From contig NZ_JWLV01000012.1 of assembly GCF_000808535.1 (NCBI RefSeq), positions 239,490 to 303,489 on the forward strand: 64,000 nucleotides of DNA, written 5' to 3'. Below, one piece after another: positions 60,834 through 64,000 of this stretch. The stretch's first letter is position 1. The number at the start of each line of letters is the position of its first letter. The stretch is from Vibrio sinaloensis. GTDB lineage: Bacteria; Pseudomonadota; Gammaproteobacteria; Enterobacterales; Vibrionaceae. Below the pieces are notes generated by a model, which had not been told where the DNA came from, searched no databases, and saw only the letters and a list, made by a program, of their open reading frames with translations. A program made the position numbers and the translations under genes.

Positions 60834-60911
60834 TTAGCAGCCTGCCCCAACATGTGCGATGTCGGTAATAATAATGGTTGTTGTCATTACTACTAGGCTG
60901 TGATTTTGCAT
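60834..60911 (-). CDS. thrL: thr operon leader peptide
   Basis: A 25-codon frame on the minus strand, MQNHSLVVM followed by TTTIIIT, then DIAHVGAGC and TAA. Four Thr codons (ACA, ACA, ACC, ACC) and four Ile codons fall in one eight-codon stretch plus the following ATC, which is the regulatory-codon pattern of thr attenuation (E. coli ThrL also mixes Thr and Ile). A hairpin CCGACAT-N5-ATGTTGG (60847-60865) inside its 3' half can serve as the pause/1:2 structure, and the terminator follows. The sequence differs from E. coli ThrL but the organisation is the same. Confidence 0.93.
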   Translation of the reverse strand: MQNHSLVVMTTTIIITDIAHVGAGC

Positions 60912-61182
60912 AATTAATTTTTGTTGCGTTTATGTGTTAGCTTACCCATACGTTTAACCTATTTGCTCTACACGAGTCAACGAAAAGTTTTTATTTTTTG
61001 TTTTCTCAATAAGCAATTCACACAATATTTTGCAACATCTCGCAGGCATTCATTGACACTTTTAATGAGACCGCAGGCATATAAGCTAATAACTAATGGC
61101 TATATAAAAAATGCACCTAGTCCAATAGTTTTATGCTTTAATTAGGTTTGCAGTGGAGAAAGTAACCAAGGAGAGGTAGTGC
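60912..61182. other. Divergent region between thrL and the small barrel gene
   Basis: 271 bp, AT-rich. It contains the thr promoter and, on the plus side, a TTGACA (61053-61058) flanked by two CGCAGGCAT direct repeats (61041-61049 and 61072-61080). No gene is supported in it. Confidence 0.65.
60952..60980 (-). promoter_or_regulatory. Predicted thr operon promoter
   Basis: Minus strand TTGACT (60975-60980), 17 bp, TTAAAC (60952-60957). Transcription would start about 34 nt before the thrL ATG. The -10 is weak. Confidence 0.5.
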
Positions 61183-61647
61183 ATGATGAAAACGCTATGC
61201 TTGGCAGCGATGTTAGTTGCTGGTTCTCTTGGTGCGACAGAGTTACCTCCGCTACCATCCCAACAAAGCACATCACCTCATAAGCTTTTTATTTCCAGCG
61301 TTAACGACCAGCAAGACTTTGATACATGGAAGGTCGATGGTGGTTATTCCTATAACGTGTTCGACAAAATTGACTTATATGTGGGTGCACGCCTGAACAA
61401 TGGCGACAGAATCAACGAAACGGGCTTTCTCAGCGGAGTCAGCTATCAAGTGACCCCTCGCGTATCGGTAGCCAGTACCTTACATTCTTACACAAATGAA
61501 AGTCTCGGTAACGATAAGCGCGAATCTGCCATTTCTGCAGAGGTATCGAGCCGAGTAAGACTCACCGAGAGTTTAGACTTGCACGCCACCCTTGACTATC
61601 AAGAGTGGCAACAAGAAGTCGAATTCGGGTTAGGATTTCGGTTTTAA
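61183..61647 (+). CDS. Small outer-membrane beta-barrel-like protein, uncharacterised
   Basis: 154 aa. Signal peptide MMKTLCLAAMLVAGSLGATEL (cleavage near residue 18). The mature part consists of alternating amphipathic strands (e.g. WKVDGGYSYNVFDKIDLYVGARL, FLSGVSYQVTPRVSVASTLHSY, SLDLHATLDYQEW) and ends in VEFGLGFRF, a terminal aromatic beta-signal of the type read by the BAM complex. A barrel of six to eight strands is likely. I do not recognise a named family; V. cholerae has a gene in the same place between thrA and rraA (from memory). A strong GGAGAGG precedes the start. Confidence 0.85.
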   Translation: MMKTLCLAAMLVAGSLGATELPPLPSQQSTSPHKLFISSVNDQQDFDTWKVDGGYSYNVFDKIDLYVGARLNNGDRINETGFLSGVSYQVTPRVSVASTLHSYTNESLGNDKRESAISAEVSSRVRLTESLDLHATLDYQEWQQEVEFGLGFRF

Positions 61648-61657
61648 ACGTTTCCGT

Positions 61658-62140
61658 TTACCATTCCAACTTTTCACTCGACATCAACACCCCATTCCAA
61701 TCCGCGTAAACGAAGTCCCCAGGCTGGATCATCTGATTATGAATCGTCAGCGTGACATTGACATCACCTACTCCGCGCTTTTCCGTCTTGAATGGACAAG
61801 TTCCTAGGGCTTTCACACCAATTTGCATTTCAGCAATTGCGCCCGCATCGCGAATGGCACCGTTAACAATCACGCCTTCCCAATGATTATCAATAGCAAG
61901 AATTGCCAACTGATCGCCCAGCAGCGCTTTTTGACATGAGCCATGACCATCAACAAATAAAACCTTGCCTCTGCCATCTTGGCTTAATGTATCTCTCACC
62001 ATTGAGTTGTCGTGATAGCACCTAACGGTCACCATTTCGCCCCAGAAAGCGCTTTTGGCGCCAAAGTTGTGCAATGGAAGTTCCACTAGCGTGACTTTAT
62101 CTTCATGCTTATCACAAATATCCGGTGTTATATCTTTCAT
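61658..62140 (-). CDS. rraA: Regulator of ribonuclease E activity A (RraA)
   Basis: 160 aa, like E. coli RraA (161 aa). It starts [29 protein letters not shown] and has [24 protein letters not shown] and [28 protein letters not shown], all family hallmarks. RraA trimers bind RNase E and slow its RNA decay. Some relatives of this fold act as HMG/CHA aldolases, but the sequence tracks RraA. The gene lies convergent to the barrel gene and upstream on the same strand is the DUF3293 gene. Confidence 0.95.
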   Translation of the reverse strand: MKDITPDICDKHEDKVTLVELPLHNFGAKSAFWGEMVTVRCYHDNSMVRDTLSQDGRGKVLFVDGHGSCQKALLGDQLAILAIDNHWEGVIVNGAIRDAGAIAEMQIGVKALGTCPFKTEKRGVGDVNVTLTIHNQMIQPGDFVYADWNGVLMSSEKLEW

Positions 62141-62229
62141 TTTTCCTCCATGAGATTTTTCCGCCTGCTCTTAAACCAAACCTTGCTAACGGCCAAAGCA
62201 GACTGAGTGAATCCTATTCTTAAGCCCTT

Positions 62230-62619
62230 TTACCTTATGCGAGATTGCCACCCTTTGATTCTGAGGCTTGTCGCATCAGTCAAACAAGAGAGCAGATAAA
62301 GTTGATTATTTTCAACATAATAAATTGCGTTCTGGCCAAACTTGCGCCCTAACTCGATTGCTAACTCTCGCTCAATAGCAACGGCAAAGCTTGCTTCTTT
62401 CCATGTAAATGCTTCATCTCCAACCAGTACGTCGACATAGTTAGTATGGCTTATTTCAAGAGCTAACCGTTGATTATTTCTTAGGTTTTCCTCATTTGAC
62501 ACCCGCTGACTAGCTGGGTTCCATGCCGTGATGACAGCAAAAAAATCGCTCGTCATTTCATCACTGAACTGAAAGTAAGGCTCACAATATGCCGCCCAAA
62601 GTTGCGCATCTATCATCAT
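62230..62619 (-). CDS. DUF3293 domain protein
   Basis: 129 aa soluble protein. The features AVITAWNPASQRVSNEENLRNNQRLALEI and ESFAVA-like ASFAVAIERELAIELGRKFGQNAIYYVENNQLYLLSC are those of the DUF3293 family, found in many proteobacteria with no known function. There is no signal peptide or membrane segment. It starts at one of two adjacent ATGs (62619 or 62616). It is divergent from arcA, and a perfect FNR dyad lies 57 bp upstream of its start, between the two genes. Confidence 0.88.
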   Translation of the reverse strand: MMIDAQLWAAYCEPYFQFSDEMTSDFFAVITAWNPASQRVSNEENLRNNQRLALEISHTNYVDVLVGDEAFTWKEASFAVAIERELAIELGRKFGQNAIYYVENNQLYLLSCLTDATSLRIKGWQSRIR

Positions 62620-62946
62620 ATAATCAGCCGTTTTACATTTACCTGATACTATTAATATTTGTTACATTCTAACTCTTGATATAAATCAACAAAGTGATTG
62701 GAATTAACACTTCTACGTTGTTAGCATGCTGTTAACATTATAAAATCCGCCTCAACGACTAATGGAATCAGTGAGGAACTGGAGCCTCACAAGGTAATTG
62801 AGCGAAACCCAAGGATGGCGGGCAATCAAAGAAAGTGTATTTTTACAATCTTTGGTTTATTATCAACATCACATTTCCTGTATGTTATGTTTTTGCCTAA
62901 AATTTATTCCATTAGCACATTTTTTTCACAAGTTTAGGTACCGCCA
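62620..62946. other. Upstream region of arcA
   Basis: 327 bp without a supported gene. It includes the FNR dyad (62676-62689), a -10-like TATAAA at 62739-62744, and a leader hairpin GTGAGG-N8-CCTCAC at 62771-62790. The predicted arcA leader is about 200 nt. The weak AGG before the ATG is the only ribosome-site candidate. Confidence 0.7.
62676..62689. promoter_or_regulatory. Perfect FNR-box sequence upstream of arcA
   Basis: TTGAT-ATAA-ATCAA, an exact match to the FNR consensus TTGATNNNNATCAA. It lies 258 bp before the arcA ATG and 57 bp before the DUF3293 gene start. E. coli arcA is activated by FNR under anaerobiosis, from a long leader. Confidence 0.75.
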
Positions 62947-63663
62947 ATGCAAACCCCGCACATTCTTATTGTCGAAGATGAGCAAGTAACTCGTAACACT
63001 CTTAAGAGTATTTTTGAAGCAGAGGGATACGCTGTTTTTGAGGCCAGTGACGGTGAAGAGATGCACCAGGTGCTGTCTGATAACCAAGTTAACCTAGTTA
63101 TTATGGACATCAACCTTCCAGGTAAGAACGGTCTACTGCTAGCACGCGAGTTACGCGAGCAAGCCAATGTAGCACTGATGTTCCTAACTGGCCGTGACAA
63201 TGAAGTGGACAAGATCCTTGGTCTAGAGATCGGTGCAGATGATTACATCACTAAGCCGTTCAACCCACGTGAGCTGACTATTCGTGCTCGTAACCTATTG
63301 AATCGCTCAATGAACGCGAGCGCTGTAACGGAAGAAAAACGCAGCGTAGAGAAGTACGTGTTCAACGGTTGGGTGTTGGATATCAACAGCCGCTCTTTGG
63401 TTAGCCCAAGCGGTGATGGCTACAAGCTGCCTCGCTCTGAGTTCCGAGCTCTACTTCACTTCTGTGAAAACCCAGGCAAGATTCAGACACGTGCTGACCT
63501 GCTGAAGAAAATGACAGGCCGCGAGCTTAAGCCACATGATCGTACTGTCGACGTAACGATTCGTCGTATTCGTAAACACTTTGAATCAGTCTCTGGTACG
63601 CCAGAAATCATTGCTACGATTCATGGTGAAGGCTACCGCTTCTGTGGTGATCTTGAAGAGTAA
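62947..63663 (+). CDS. arcA: Two-component response regulator ArcA
   Basis: 238 aa OmpR-type regulator, identical in length to E. coli ArcA. The receiver domain has the phospho-acceptor Asp54 ([13 protein letters not shown]) with acidic DE at 11-12, Thr and Lys in [10 protein letters not shown] and [23 protein letters not shown]. The winged helix holds [48 protein letters not shown]. Phosphorylated by ArcB when the quinone pool is reduced, it represses aerobic respiration and TCA genes. In vibrios it is also known as FexA. arcB lies 45 kb away in this window. Confidence 0.98.
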   Translation: MQTPHILIVEDEQVTRNTLKSIFEAEGYAVFEASDGEEMHQVLSDNQVNLVIMDINLPGKNGLLLARELREQANVALMFLTGRDNEVDKILGLEIGADDYITKPFNPRELTIRARNLLNRSMNASAVTEEKRSVEKYVFNGWVLDINSRSLVSPSGDGYKLPRSEFRALLHFCENPGKIQTRADLLKKMTGRELKPHDRTVDVTIRRIRKHFESVSGTPEIIATIHGEGYRFCGDLEE

Positions 63664-63680
63664 TCAACTCTCGAAAATAC

Positions 63681-63707
63681 AAAATGGAGCCTCATGGCTC
63701 CATTTTT
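63681..63707 (+). terminator. Terminator of arcA
   Basis: TGGAGCC-TCAT-GGCTCCA followed by TTTTTCTT, with A residues on the left. Confidence 0.9.
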
Positions 63708-63720
63708 CTTAGCGAAAACA

Positions 63721-63750
63721 AAAAACGCTCACCAAGGTGAGCGTTTTTTT
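63721..63750. terminator. Second terminator, facing hldE
   Basis: AAAAACGCTCACC and GGTGAGCGTTTTT with an AA centre, followed by extra T residues. It serves the minus-strand hldE transcript and backs up the arcA terminator. Confidence 0.9.
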
Positions 63751-63763
63751 ATGGCTTTGTCGA

Positions 63764-64000
63764 TTAGCCTCGACCGCCTTTGATGGCATCGATAATTTCC
63801 GTGGTCGAGCAGCCATCTTCAAAGTTGAGCACTTTGACTTCTCCACCATTAGCAATCACTTCTTTGCCACCCGCGATCTCTTCCGGTTTGTAATCTCCAC
63901 CTTTTACCAGCATATCAGGCAGAACCTCAGAAATAAGTCGCTGCGGTGTGTCTTCACCAAATGGAACCACCCAATCAACCGCACCCAAACCAGCAAGAAC
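63764..64000 (-). CDS. hldE: Bifunctional heptose kinase/adenylyltransferase HldE, C-terminal end
   Basis: Partial: only about the last 79 codons lie in the window. The reading [44 protein letters not shown]...[11 protein letters not shown] is the C-terminus of the RfaE/HldE adenylyltransferase (nucleotidyltransferase) domain. HldE makes ADP-D-glycero-D-manno-heptose, the inner-core LPS precursor, together with HldD. The kinase domain lies outside the window. Confidence 0.95.
   Translation of the reverse strand, partial: VLAGLGAVDWVVPFGEDTPQRLISEVLPDMLVKGGDYKPEEIAGGKEVIANGGEVKVLNFEDGCSTTEIIDAIKGGRG

Noticed and set aside
60921..61145. 74-codon open frame upstream of the small barrel gene
   Set aside because: It overlaps the thr promoter and has no ribosome site or recognisable motif.
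62771..62850. A c-di-GMP or other riboswitch in the arcA leader
   Set aside because: One GTGAGG/CCTCAC hairpin is clear, but the conserved core nucleotides of known riboswitch classes could not be matched.

Overview
The window is chromosomal core sequence from a Vibrionaceae bacterium, almost certainly a Vibrio (chromosome 1 type). Signs of this are the two tandem glutamate synthase operons, the arcB/GGDEF/yhcC cluster, a PAS-GGDEF-EAL gene of RocS type beside ubiTUV, and protein sequences that resemble their E. coli counterparts closely but not at enteric level. I see no insertion sequence, prophage, integron, CRISPR array or toxin-antitoxin module. Nearly all coding space belongs to housekeeping genes.

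Layout. 0-2 kb, minus: start of the cytochrome bc1 operon (petA, petB) and rplM-rpsI. 2-6.6 kb: zapE, divergent zapG, then the periplasmic quality-control proteases degQ and degS. 6.7-13.5 kb, minus: parE-parC (topoisomerase IV) and nudF-yqiB-cpdA-yqiA. 13.8-15.1 kb: tolC. 15.2-20.9 kb, minus: yhcC-type radical SAM gene, PAS/GGDEF cyclase, arcB and a small lipoprotein gene. 21.4-33.8 kb, plus: two complete but diverged gltBD operons. 34.3-41.3 kb, minus: secG, tRNA-Leu(GAG), initiator tRNA-fMet, rimP, nusA, infB, rbfA, truB. 41.6-48.7 kb: acetyltransferase and ubiT, rocS-like gene, ubiU-ubiV (O2-independent ubiquinone hydroxylation), MATE exporter with its MarR regulator. 48.8-52.6 kb, minus: rpsO, pnp, nlpI. 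52.8-56 kb, plus: mtnN, cbiB-like gene, btuF, TRIC/UPF0126 gene. 56-60.9 kb, minus: thrLABC with a readable leader peptide and attenuator. 61.2-63.7 kb: small outer-membrane-barrel gene, rraA, DUF3293 gene, arcA. The window closes with the C-terminal end of hldE.

Themes. Redox and anaerobic control recur: ArcB and ArcA, a perfect FNR dyad upstream of arcA, ubiTUV, the bc1 complex and two c-di-GMP enzymes. RNA-based control also recurs: the thr attenuator, a long pnp leader hairpin, stacked terminators before rimP, a structured secG leader and a long rplM leader.

I did not find a wholly new multi-gene system. The most notable structural observation is gene order. The secG-to-truB and rpsO-to-acetyltransferase segments appear as a cyclic permutation of the usual order and sit between gltD2/DUF1499 and mtnN. 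Other items worth checking are paired MarR operators, paired palindromes before degQ, a Fur-like dyad before the yhcC-arcB gene group, and an ArcB that lacks the second redox cysteine.
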